From Bacillota bacterium (GTDB lineage: Bacteria; Bacillota; Clostridia; Lachnospirales; Lachnospiraceae): a stretch of DNA of 15,891 bases. Both the position numbers and the translations under genes were made by a program. The notes below the pieces were generated by a model. That model saw only the letters and a list, made by a program, of their open reading frames with translations. It did not search any database and had not been told where the DNA came from. Positions within the stretch are counted from its first letter, which is position 1. Each line of letters starts with the position of its first letter. The DNA lies in contig JAFADH010000081.1 in the NCBI GenBank assembly GCA_023424995.1, forward strand, positions 1-15,891. Direction: 5' to 3'. Positions 1 to 7,576 of the stretch are shown piece by piece.

Positions 1-1716
1 CTATCCTGCCGAAAGCTGCTGCTCCGCCTGCCACATGGCGGCATATTTGCCCTCTTTTGCCAGCAGCTCCTCATGTGTGCCGGATTCAGCGATTGTTCCG
101 CCGCTTACAACCAGTATCCGGTCGGCATAACGTACTACCGACAAGGTATGGGCGATCATAATGACTGTTTTCTTCCTGGCGAGCAGACGGACGATGGCCT
201 GCTTGACCGCAAGCTCATTTTCAATATCCAGAGAAGCGGTAGCTTCATCCAGGAGCAGGATCGGACTTTCCTTCAGTATAGCCCTGGCGATGGATAAGCG
301 CTGGCGCTCTCCTCCCGACAGGAGGCTTCCGTTTTCACCGATTGTCGTATCATAGCCCGCCGGCATATTCCTGATAAAGCTGTCGCAGTTTGCCTCCCTG
401 CAGGCCTGTTCTACCTCGGCATCCGCAGCATCCGGCCGTGCGTAGCGAATATTGCTGCGGACCGTGTCGTCGAACAGAAAGACCTCCTGGTCAACCATGG
501 AGACCAGCTTCAGTATGCGGGCTGCCTCTACTCTGTCTATCGCTTTCCCTCCGATGGAGATTGTTCCCGCCTGGGGTTCGTAGTATTTTGCAATCAGATC
601 CAGAATGGTTGATTTGCCGGAACCGGAGTCCCCCACGATGGCAGTCAGCTTCCGGGCCTCCGCCGTAAAGCTGACCCCCTGAAGGACCGGCTCCTCCGGA
701 ACATAGGAGAAAAAGACATGATCAAAGATTATATCACAGGATTCGGGAGTCAAAGGTAAACCGCCTTCCTGTTCCTCCGGCTCACGCAGGATTCCCGTAA
801 TTTGTTTCTTGGAGATCATGAGGTTCTTATAGCTGGTAAAGTCTATAAAAATAGTCCCTCCCAGCTTTGAGAGGAATAGGGGCAGCATACAGATCAGCAG
901 GTAAGATACCGCATCCAGTGTCCCCGCTCTTAAGGGAAAGGATGCTGTCCACATGACCAGCGGCAAGCTTAACCAGATTGCAATGGAGAAGGAAAAGCCG
1001 ATGGGAATTACCTTTGCTTCGTAGCGGTAGCTGATATCGCTGAAGGCTTTCATAGCCGCAACCGTAGTTTTATTCTTTGTACCTCCGGCGCCATATGCCC
1101 GCAGCGTCCGGATGCCGGTCACATATTCCACGATACTGCTTACCGCTTCCATGCTGATGGCGTTTTTCTTATTGCCATACCTGCCGACTGCACGGGACGA
1201 ACCCCACAGGGCAGGAACCAGCAGGAGCTCGCAGGCCAGCAAGATGAAACCGGCAGGCAGCCAGACGGTGCCCACAAAGATTATAAGCATCACGGACAGC
1301 GTGATATTCTTCACCAGGTCTCCCGCTTTATGAGTCAGGATCTTTTCATAGCTGTTAACATTGGAAGTCAGGGTATTGATATACTGTCCGGTCTGTCTGC
1401 GGGAAAAGCGGCTCAATGGTATCCGCCTCAGCTTATCGCCCAGAGACAGGCGGATCTGCCTGCTTACTGCGGCACCGCCAAGCTGCGCCTGGACATACCC
1501 GGTGCTGTACAGAGCCAGCCGCAGGATAAAAACTGCCCCCAGAAAGCCGGTGAGCATCCAGATGCGGTCCATGTCCGTATCGCCGCTGCGCAGTGCCTGC
1601 ATAACGGCATAAAGGAGCATGAAATTACTGCCCGACAGCAGTCCCTCCGCTATATTAAAAACCATACCGGTCCAGAACGCCCGGTTTTTCTTCATGGGAT
1701 TATTGTCAGCTTTCAT
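1..1716 (-). CDS. ABC transporter, fused permease and ATPase (half-transporter, second of a pair)
   Basis: This is a half-size ABC protein of the exporter fold, with an N-terminal six-helix membrane domain (about residues 10-310) and a C-terminal ATPase. Visible motifs are Walker A GDSGSGKST (362-370), Q-loop Q410, signature LSGGE (466-470), Walker B ILLLDE (486-491) and the H-loop histidine at 523, so it should hydrolyse ATP. I chose the ATG at 1716, which follows an AAGGAGG site by 8 bases; an in-frame GTG at 1725 is too close to that site. It overlaps the end of the preceding ABC gene by 11 bases, which suggests translational coupling and a heterodimer. Position at the end of an ECF operon beside an AraC gene recalls the YbtPQ/IrtAB siderophore importers, but that is inference; a drug or peptide exporter remains possible. 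The stop codon lies at the window edge, so what follows is not visible. Confidence 0.93.
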   Translation of the reverse strand: MKADNNPMKKNRAFWTGMVFNIAEGLLSGSNFMLLYAVMQALRSGDTDMDRIWMLTGFLGAVFILRLALYSTGYVQAQLGGAAVSRQIRLSLGDKLRRIPLSRFSRRQTGQYINTLTSNVNSYEKILTHKAGDLVKNITLSVMLIIFVGTVWLPAGFILLACELLLVPALWGSSRAVGRYGNKKNAISMEAVSSIVEYVTGIRTLRAYGAGGTKNKTTVAAMKAFSDISYRYEAKVIPIGFSFSIAIWLSLPLVMWTASFPLRAGTLDAVSYLLICMLPLFLSKLGGTIFIDFTSYKNLMISKKQITGILREPEEQEGGLPLTPESCDIIFDHVFFSYVPEEPVLQGVSFTAEARKLTAIVGDSGSGKSTILDLIAKYYEPQAGTISIGGKAIDRVEAARILKLVSMVDQEVFLFDDTVRSNIRYARPDAADAEVEQACREANCDSFIRNMPAGYDTTIGENGSLLSGGERQRLSIARAILKESPILLLDEATASLDIENELAVKQAIVRLLARKKTVIMIAHTLSVVRYADRILVVSGGTIAESGTHEELLAKEGKYAAMWQAEQQLSAG

Positions 1717-3472
1717 AGGGCACACCTCCTTCTAACCCGTAGCGGATTTCTCTGGCTGCTTCATAATCAGACCATGCCTTACGGTAATATGCATTCTGTT
1801 CCATGACCTCTTCATGGGTACCAAAGCTTTTGACTGTCCGGTCTTCCACTACTCCCACCCGGTCGCACATCCGTACGGCACTCAGTCTGTGGGCAACGAT
1901 AATGACCGTCCTGCCGCGGCACAGATTTTGAATTGCCCGGTCAATTTCCAGCTGGTTTTCCGGATCTGCCGCCGAGGCTGCCTCGTCCAGAATAAGAATG
2001 GGAGAATTCTTCAGAATCGCTCTTGCGATTGCGATCCGCTGGCGCTCCCCGCCGGAGAAGCGGGTGCCAAAGCTGCCCACCTTTGTGTCATACCCTCCCG
2101 GCAGGGACATAATGAAGCTGTCAATCTGTGCGGCCCTTGCAGCCTCCCGTACCTGCTCCAGGCCGGCCTCCGACCCCATGCGTATATTCTCAAGTACACT
2201 GTCCCTGGTGAGAAAGGTATTCTGGAATACTATGGATATGTTTTCAAGCAGAGCTTCATAATTGATATCCCTGACATTTTTACCGCCGATTAAAACCTCA
2301 CCTTCTTGTACGTCATAAAAACGGGAAATCAGATGAATCACCGTACTTTTTCCCGCTCCCGAGCGTCCCACCAGCGCCAGCTTCTCCCCCGCCTTAAGTC
2401 TCAGACAGCAGTTTTGCAGGACTTTCGTCCTTCCATCATAGGAAAAGCAGACATTTTTCAGTTCAATATCATGTGCCGCCGGAAAATCTCCGCCTCCTTC
2501 ATAAGCAGGAATATCCAGAAGCTCTTTTGCTTTCGTTAGTCCGCTCAGAACCTCCGCAAAAGTGCTGCCCAGCTCCTGAAGAGGCCGGAGCTCCGTAAGG
2601 TACAGGGAGCCTACAAAGGCAAACAGCAAAAATGTACCTTCCGCCAGATGGCCTCTCATAAAGAGAAGTCCTCCCAGGGGTACCATCACAAGCATGCCGC
2701 ATTCCAGCAGAATGATAAAAGCCGCATACAGCGGTCCCATTTTACGGGACATCTCATTCCACACAGTATTTTCTTCCGTAATAGCGTCCGAGAACTTCTG
2801 AAATGATCTGCTGCCCATATGATATGCCTTAATAAGCTTCATCCCGCTGATATATTCAAAGATCACACTATTGAGACCGGAGATGGCTCTGTTCGCCCTG
2901 TCCATCATCCCTCCGGCTCCCCGGAACATGGAAACCGCCGCCGCTATGGCAAGAATGAGCGGTATCAGTGATATCAATGCCAGGGGGATATTGACCGTAA
3001 GAAGATATGCAAAGACCGCTGCCGGTCCCGCCAGATAATAAATCAGTTCGGGAAGATTATGGGCCAGAAATAATTCCAGCTTTTCAATATTTTCGTTCAG
3101 TACTGTTTTAATCTCACCGGTGCTCCGTTCATCCAGCGCACCCAGCGGCACCTTCGCCAAATGCTCCGTCACCATGCAGCGCACCCGGAACAGGGCGCCG
3201 TAAGCTCCCTTATGGGACAGAACCCCTGCCAGCCCGAACAATGTGAACCGGACCGTCATGCCTCCGGCCACAAGCAGGGCACATTCCATCACAGTCTGCG
3301 GCGTATTGTTCCCTGTCAGGACCGAGTCAATGAGACGGTAAAGTGCAAAATACGGTGCTGCCGCACACAAACCGCTGATCAGAGCCAGTATTGCCGATAT
3401 TATCAGATAGTATCTGTCACGATCCGCCCATCTTAACAGCAGGGCCATAGGATTGCTTTTCTTTTTATCCAA
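1706..3472 (-). CDS. ABC transporter, fused permease and ATPase (half-transporter, first of a pair)
   Basis: This 588-residue protein is the partner of the ABC gene that follows it. The membrane domain spans about residues 20-315 and the ATPase about 335-575. Motifs are Walker A GRSGAGKST (369-377), Q-loop Q417, signature FSGGE (472-476, Phe in place of the usual Leu), Walker B ILILDE (492-497) and H528. The D-loop region reads AASAADPEN instead of the common SALD type. As I recall, an ADPE form is common in YbtPQ/IrtAB-type siderophore importers, which is mild support for import. The start is a TTG, with an AGGAG site 9 bases upstream inside the end of the ECF ATPase gene and only 6 bases between the two genes. 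The next in-frame ATG (3448) would remove eight residues. Tight packing indicates one transcript with the ECF genes. Confidence 0.92.
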   Translation of the reverse strand: MDKKKSNPMALLLRWADRDRYYLIISAILALISGLCAAAPYFALYRLIDSVLTGNNTPQTVMECALLVAGGMTVRFTLFGLAGVLSHKGAYGALFRVRCMVTEHLAKVPLGALDERSTGEIKTVLNENIEKLELFLAHNLPELIYYLAGPAAVFAYLLTVNIPLALISLIPLILAIAAAVSMFRGAGGMMDRANRAISGLNSVIFEYISGMKLIKAYHMGSRSFQKFSDAITEENTVWNEMSRKMGPLYAAFIILLECGMLVMVPLGGLLFMRGHLAEGTFLLFAFVGSLYLTELRPLQELGSTFAEVLSGLTKAKELLDIPAYEGGGDFPAAHDIELKNVCFSYDGRTKVLQNCCLRLKAGEKLALVGRSGAGKSTVIHLISRFYDVQEGEVLIGGKNVRDINYEALLENISIVFQNTFLTRDSVLENIRMGSEAGLEQVREAARAAQIDSFIMSLPGGYDTKVGSFGTRFSGGERQRIAIARAILKNSPILILDEAASAADPENQLEIDRAIQNLCRGRTVIIVAHRLSAVRMCDRVGVVEDRTVKSFGTHEEVMEQNAYYRKAWSDYEAAREIRYGLEGGVPYES

Positions 3473-3478
3473 TGCTTC

Positions 3479-4948
3479 TCACTCCTTTCCTTTATCCATA
3501 CCGAATAGAGCCCGGAGCCTTTTCTCATTATCAGCAGATACTTCCAGATCATCCGGCATCTCTCCCCCGTCAAAATGCAGTACACGGGAGCAGACACGGC
3601 AGACCAGCTCATAATCATGGGTTATGACAAAAACCACCTTACCCCTCTGAGCCAGCTCCTCCAGAAGCCGGGCGACCCGCACCATACTGTCATAATCCAA
3701 ACCGCTGGTAGGCTCGTCAAATACCAGCACCTCTTTTCCGCTCACTATGCTTACCGCTACGGCAAGCCGCTGCTTCTGCCCGCCGGAAAGCGTATTGGGA
3801 TGCCGGCTGCCAAACGGAGTAAGCCCCAGCTCCTCCAGCGCGGCAGCCGCCAGCTTTTCATCCGGTGATTTCAGACCGAATATGCACTCCTTAATAACAC
3901 TTTCCGCAAAAAGCTGGTAATTCACATCCTGCATCACCAGATAAGAGCTCTTAAGGCGGTCTTTACGGCTTTGTTCTGTTCCCTTCCACAGAATAGCCCC
4001 CTCGCAATCCTGGTGCAAGCCGCACAGCGCCTTTGAAAAGGTGGTTTTTCCGGCTCCGTTGTTCCCGGCCACACCGATGATCTCACCGGCAGAGACCGAC
4101 AGACAGATGTTCTCCAATATTCTCAGTTTCTTATGGCGTACGGTAATATTCCGAAGCTCCAGGACAGGCTTTGTTTTAGGGCGCCCGGGAATATCCGGCC
4201 TTACCGTATCCAGACTTAACATACGCAGTCCCATGGCCTCCCTCCGGCTCCGGCTGAGCTTCAAAAACTCCTGCGGCGTATAGATTTCTGAGATTTTTCC
4301 CTGGTCAAGATAGACAATGCGGTCTGCCAGATCTGTCAGATAGTAAAGCCGGTGCTCTGCAATCAGAATGGTTTTCCCCTGCTGCTTTATCAGGTGCAGA
4401 AGTCTCCTTAATTCTTCGATGGAGGCCATATCTAAATTGGAGGAGGGTTCGTCCAGCAGGAAAACCTCCGGATTCATGGCATAGACGGAAGCAAAGGCGA
4501 TTTTCTGCTTTTCACCTCCCGAAAGCTCAAAGATATTGCGTCCCAACAGCTGCCCGATCCCAAGCTCCCGTGTGCTTTGGGCCACTCTTTGGCGAAGCTC
4601 TTCAGGCTCCATCCCTTCATTCTCTAACCCAAAGGCTATCTCACTGCCGGCATCCACATTAAAAAACTGGGTCCGCGGATTCTGAAAGACCGAGCCGACT
4701 TTTTCCGCTATTTCGTACATGGGAAGCCCGGCAATATCCAATCCGTTAACCATTATCCTCCCTTTCAGCTCACCGATGAAAAAATAGGGAATCACCCCGT
4801 TCACCAGGCGTGTGACCGTAGTTTTCCCGCAGCCGCTGCGACCGCAGAAAAGCACACATTCCCCGTCGCCGATTGTAAGGTTAAAATCCTTAAGTCCTTC
4901 ATCCGTCTGCCCCGAATACGCAAAGGATACATTTTCAAATTGAATCAT
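3479..4948 (-). CDS. ECF transporter double-domain ATPase (EcfA1A2-type)
   Basis: This is the cytoplasmic energy-coupling ATPase of an ECF vitamin/metal-type importer, with both ATPase halves in one 489-residue chain. The first half carries Walker A GRSGCGKTT (36-44), LSGGE (142-146), Walker B ending DE at 166-167 and H199. The second carries GNNGAGKTT (295-303), LSGGQ (387-391), DE at 411-412 and H444. Both sites look catalytically intact. I used the ATG at 4948, which has an AAGGAGG site 5 bases upstream; the reading frame stays open to 4993 but that extension lies over the end of ecfT and has no ribosome site. Only 10 bases separate it from the EcfT stop. It should dock on the EcfT coupling helices and drive the S component encoded upstream. 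Confidence 0.93.
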   Translation of the reverse strand: MIQFENVSFAYSGQTDEGLKDFNLTIGDGECVLFCGRSGCGKTTVTRLVNGVIPYFFIGELKGRIMVNGLDIAGLPMYEIAEKVGSVFQNPRTQFFNVDAGSEIAFGLENEGMEPEELRQRVAQSTRELGIGQLLGRNIFELSGGEKQKIAFASVYAMNPEVFLLDEPSSNLDMASIEELRRLLHLIKQQGKTILIAEHRLYYLTDLADRIVYLDQGKISEIYTPQEFLKLSRSRREAMGLRMLSLDTVRPDIPGRPKTKPVLELRNITVRHKKLRILENICLSVSAGEIIGVAGNNGAGKTTFSKALCGLHQDCEGAILWKGTEQSRKDRLKSSYLVMQDVNYQLFAESVIKECIFGLKSPDEKLAAAALEELGLTPFGSRHPNTLSGGQKQRLAVAVSIVSGKEVLVFDEPTSGLDYDSMVRVARLLEELAQRGKVVFVITHDYELVCRVCSRVLHFDGGEMPDDLEVSADNEKRLRALFGMDKGKE

Positions 4949-4958
4949 CCTGACCTCC

Positions 4959-5666
4959 TTATATAAACCATCCTGCTGCAAAATATGCGGCAAAGCAAAA
5001 GGCTGCCAGTGCGTCTGCAGGGCGGAAGCAAATCCGGGTCAGGCTGCTGCGCGGCTTGGGATTCTCAATGCCCCTGGTTACCGCAGCTATGGAAAGCTCA
5101 TCGGCAGCTTTGGATGCCGACATCATCAGCGGCACATAGACGCATTCCATGGTCAGAACAGGTCTTGTCAGCAGCCCTGCCAGGTTGGGAGAGACATCCC
5201 GCATCCGCATGGCATCCTTTATATAAGCCCAATCCTCCCTGACCGTGGGCAGATACCTGAGCATCACCGCCATAGGAATTACCAGCTTTTTGGGTACCCG
5301 CATGCGGTACATGGCGGACATAAACTCCGTGACCTTTGTGGTGGAAATCAGGATACCTGCCATCATTCCGCAGGGATATACCTTATGTACCAGTCCCATA
5401 AAAGCGATCAATGTTGTCCGCAGCCCGCCGCTCATAGTATTCAGCACCAGTATTGTAAGTCCGTACATAAGTCCATAGACAAAAGCCGTGACCAGGCTGT
5501 ACCGGATACGGCCGCTCAGCATACCGGACAAAGCGATAAGAACAATCAATCCCAGTTCATAGGTGAGCGACGGTGCCATAGAAGCGGATAAGACGATCAG
5601 GACGAGCAGCAGCAGCTTGGTCCGGGGGTCAAGGGAAAGCCGTCGTTTCTTTGCCGTTGTTCTCAT
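4959..5666 (-). CDS. ECF transporter transmembrane scaffold EcfT
   Basis: A 235-residue membrane protein of the EcfT/CbiQ type, linking the S component to the ATPase. Hydrophobic segments lie at about residues 17-30, 36-50, 57-75, 84-110 and 216-234. Between them are two coupling-helix motifs: AMRMRD (152-157, a variant of the Ala-Arg-Gly motif) and AAVTRG (194-199). The ATG at 5666 overlaps the stop of the S-component gene as ATGA, so the two are likely translationally coupled. The stop lies just before the ATPase gene, and its last codons overlap that gene's ribosome site. The substitution of Asp for Gly in the first motif is a small departure from the family pattern. General family assignment is secure; the substrate cannot be read from this subunit. 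Confidence 0.92.
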   Translation of the reverse strand: MRTTAKKRRLSLDPRTKLLLLVLIVLSASMAPSLTYELGLIVLIALSGMLSGRIRYSLVTAFVYGLMYGLTILVLNTMSGGLRTTLIAFMGLVHKVYPCGMMAGILISTTKVTEFMSAMYRMRVPKKLVIPMAVMLRYLPTVREDWAYIKDAMRMRDVSPNLAGLLTRPVLTMECVYVPLMMSASKAADELSIAAVTRGIENPKPRSSLTRICFRPADALAAFCFAAYFAAGWFI

Positions 5667-6274
5667 GCGGTGATTCCTGCTTTTTCAAACTGCTTTTTCA
5701 AAAGCCTTCTGCCTGCCCAGCCGCTGAAGCCGGCTGCCGCTATGGTACCCAGCAGAATAACAGCCGGCATCCATCCCCGGGCGGAGGCTGACATCGTGTC
5801 TATGTATGCCTGTTCCGTCCCTTTCTTCAGCATCGTACCGGTCCATCCGCCGGGATCCGCAAAGAACACTATAAAGCTGCCTGTTGCGCCCAGACAAAGT
5901 ATCATGTAGGAAAGGATATTCATCCTTACGCTCCGGTACTTTTTGCTTCCGGCTGCGAGATCGGCAGCGATTCCCATGAGGATATATCCAATATCCATAG
6001 CCCAATGCATCCCTGTAGCAAAAAAGAACAATCCGACAATCGTACCCAGAATTGTAATTGCCCAGCGCTTGGGTACTCTTGCCGCCAGCAGCAGAAAGAT
6101 GGGACCGCATAGCAGGGCAGAGCCCATGGGCTGATAGAAGGTCAGAACAGGATTAGGTGCAAAGGGCAGGCCTCCGATCAATGTAAAAACAAAGAACAGG
6201 GCGGTAAATATACCGATTGTCACCAGATCCTTTACCGTCAGATCCTTCTTTTGGCTTAATGTTTGATTCACCAT
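5663..6274 (-). CDS. ECF transporter substrate-binding S component, MptD/Trep_Strep-like family
   Basis: A 203-residue integral membrane protein, the first gene of the operon and the part that would determine the substrate. It has about five to six hydrophobic helices (roughly residues 16-34, 48-64, 70-90, 94-106, 116-138 and 165-183). The N-terminal stretch, including KDLVTIGIFTALFFVF and the following proline/asparagine-containing loop, resembles the MptD-family putative S components (PF09605, TIGR02185) as I remember them. The start is the ATG at 6274, with a GGGAGGA site 6 bases upstream; the frame is open to 6328 but has no site there. The substrate of this S family is generally not established. 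Placement with an AraC gene and two exporter-fold ABC proteins suggests a chelate, heme-like or other scarce ligand, which is inference. Confidence 0.88.
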   Translation of the reverse strand: MVNQTLSQKKDLTVKDLVTIGIFTALFFVFTLIGGLPFAPNPVLTFYQPMGSALLCGPIFLLLAARVPKRWAITILGTIVGLFFFATGMHWAMDIGYILMGIAADLAAGSKKYRSVRMNILSYMILCLGATGSFIVFFADPGGWTGTMLKKGTEQAYIDTMSASARGWMPAVILLGTIAAAGFSGWAGRRLLKKQFEKAGITA

Positions 6275-6309
6275 AATAATTCCTCCCGATTTTATGTTCG
6301 TCCGTCTGA

Positions 6310-6338
6310 TTGACAGGACGCAGACCACATGCTATATT
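6310..6338 (+). promoter_or_regulatory. Candidate strong sigma-70-type promoter of the araC-like gene
   Basis: TTGACA (6310-6315) and TATATT (6333-6338) are spaced by exactly 17 bases, a near-consensus promoter. The start would be near 6345, with a leader of about 114 bases before the GTG codon. An alternative is an extended -10 (TGATATAAA, 6425-6433), which would give a very short leader. This promoter faces the one for the operon, so the two predicted transcripts overlap for about 17 bases. Confidence 0.6.
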
Positions 6339-6340
6339 AA

Positions 6341-6360
6341 TAGTTAGCTTTCTCTAACTA
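6341..6360. promoter_or_regulatory. Inverted repeat over both predicted start points (candidate shared operator)
   Basis: TAGTTAG (6341-6347) and CTAACTA (6354-6360) form a perfect 7-bp inverted repeat with a 6-base spacer. It covers the predicted start of the araC-like gene (about 6345) and lies against the predicted operon start (about 6362). A protein bound here could block both promoters. It resembles half-sites of DtxR-type iron regulators, but the spacer is too long for a standard box. Confidence 0.45.
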
Positions 6361-6368
6361 CCGGAATA

Positions 6369-6397
6369 ACTATAATTCATCAGGCGGGACAGGGCAA
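6369..6397 (-). promoter_or_regulatory. Candidate sigma-70-type promoter of the ECF/ABC operon
   Basis: On the minus strand, TTGCCC (6397-6392) and TATAGT (6374-6369) are separated by 17 bases. The -10 matches consensus at five of six positions and the -35 at four. The predicted start is near 6362, giving an untranslated leader of about 87 bases before the S-component ATG. The weak -35 fits an activator-dependent promoter. Not experimentally supported. Confidence 0.55.
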
Positions 6398-6458
6398 TCC
6401 CATAAGCCGATGTTCGTCCGTTCCTGATATAAAAACGTCCAATCATGACAAGGGGGAT

Positions 6459-7433
6459 GTGGAAAAATTGACAGATATTATTGAAGATATCTATGGTCCT
6501 ATGTTAATTGAACACGGATTTATTCCTGAACCGGACAACCACAGATTCGGAACCACCGGTATGTGCTGGAGACTGTCCCGGGAAATCGGCGAAGGTTTTT
6601 ATTGGACCTACGGACAAAGAGATTTGTTTGATATTAAAATACATGATTTTTATTTTCATGAGGATTCATTCCTGGAATTTAATCTCCCGGAATGCCTTAG
6701 CATTACACAGTTTGAATCCATATCGGGCGAAGAACTGAATCCTTATGGGCGATTAACGGCCGGATGCATCCGGAGCGTAGTCGGCGGGCTTGAACCGTAT
6801 AAGATTTTAATCCATAAGAGGATACCCATCCGCTGTGTCGGCATTGAGATTATGCCGGCGTATTATGAAGATTACCTGAAAAAACAATATCCGGGAGAAT
6901 ACAAGAATCCCTACGAAGCATTTTTGTATGTAGGGCAGACAACAAATTTCCCGGAGATGGCAAGACTGCTGGGACAGGTTAAAAACTACCGGGGCGACGG
7001 TATTTCAGCAAGGCTGTTCTATGAAGCCAAGGTCACCGAGGCAGTTGCCCTGGTGGTGGAACGGCAGAAAAGAAGCCGGATGAAGCCGGTGGTCAAGCTT
7101 TCCCACCGGGATATCCAGCAAATTGAAACGGTAACTTTATACATAAACGATCATTTTTCATTTGAACTGCCCTTGGAACGTCTTTCAAAAATCGCCTGTA
7201 TGGGAACAACCAAGTTCAAAACCTGCTTTAAGCAATTCCATGGCTGTACGGTCACGGAATATATCCAGCGGCGCCGTATGGGCCAGGCAGAGCATCTGCT
7301 TTCCTCTACGGACCTGACCATAGGGCAGATTGCGCAGACTGTGGGCTATTCCAGTGCCGGACGCTTTGCCGAGCTGTTTCACCTGAGCACGGGACTGCTG
7401 CCCGGCGAATACCGGAAGATGACGCTTAACTAG
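6459..7433 (+). CDS. AraC-family transcriptional regulator
   Basis: A 324-residue regulator whose C-terminal part (about 217-324) is a typical AraC/XylS DNA-binding domain. The first helix-turn-helix is near residues 237-258 and the second near 286-308, followed by the usual VGYSSAGRFAELFH-type signature and a C-terminal P-x-x-Y-R segment. The first 200 residues do not match a cupin or other ligand domain I recognise and presumably sense the effector. I used the GTG at 6459; an AAGGGGG run ends only 2 bases before it, so the TTG at 6468 with about 11 bases of spacing is a serious alternative. An ATG at 6457 is in another frame and stops after four codons. Divergent placement from the transport operon, with repeats between them, makes it the likely local activator, comparable in logic to YbtA. 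Confidence 0.92.
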   Translation: MEKLTDIIEDIYGPMLIEHGFIPEPDNHRFGTTGMCWRLSREIGEGFYWTYGQRDLFDIKIHDFYFHEDSFLEFNLPECLSITQFESISGEELNPYGRLTAGCIRSVVGGLEPYKILIHKRIPIRCVGIEIMPAYYEDYLKKQYPGEYKNPYEAFLYVGQTTNFPEMARLLGQVKNYRGDGISARLFYEAKVTEAVALVVERQKRSRMKPVVKLSHRDIQQIETVTLYINDHFSFELPLERLSKIACMGTTKFKTCFKQFHGCTVTEYIQRRRMGQAEHLLSSTDLTIGQIAQTVGYSSAGRFAELFHLSTGLLPGEYRKMTLN

Positions 7434-7491
7434 GAGTCTTCTATGACCTTTACAGGCTTCATTCCAATACGACCTGCCCGATACTGTCATA

Positions 7492-7531
7492 AAAACGCCG
7501 CCCGCTTTGTTTCTTTAGCGGGCAGCGTTTT
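7492..7531. terminator. Bidirectional rho-independent terminator
   Basis: Two 15-base arms (7492-7506 and 7517-7531) pair with one mismatch around a 10-base loop; the inner stem is GC-rich (GCCCGCT/AGCGGGC). The ends are A-runs and T-runs on either strand. It lies between the convergent araC-like and FAD-reductase genes and can serve both. Confidence 0.85.
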
Positions 7532-7576
7532 CTGGTTTAATTTTTGCCTATATCCTATTTATCCAATGGAACCGGC

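Larger units (their letters stand above)
6294..6421 (+). promoter_or_regulatory. Pair of 12-bp direct repeats (candidate AraC-family binding sites)
   Basis: ATGTTCGTCCGT occurs twice without mismatch and in the same orientation, at 6294-6305 and 6410-6421. The start-to-start distance is 116 bases, close to 11 helical turns. The first copy ends 4 bases before the -35 of the araC-like promoter. The second lies 12 bases beyond the -35 of the operon promoter, at about -48 to -59. AraC-family proteins commonly bind direct repeats and can loop DNA between them. Confidence 0.5.

Noticed and set aside
1330..1806. 158-codon plus-strand frame at the junction of the two ABC genes
   Set aside because: It is antisense to both ABC proteins, which carry complete ATPase motifs. 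No homology-like features are visible.
6341..6360. DtxR/IdeR iron box
   Set aside because: The half-sites GTTAG and CTAAC are right, but they are 6 bases apart instead of about 1, so it does not fit the known box. I kept it only as an unassigned operator candidate.
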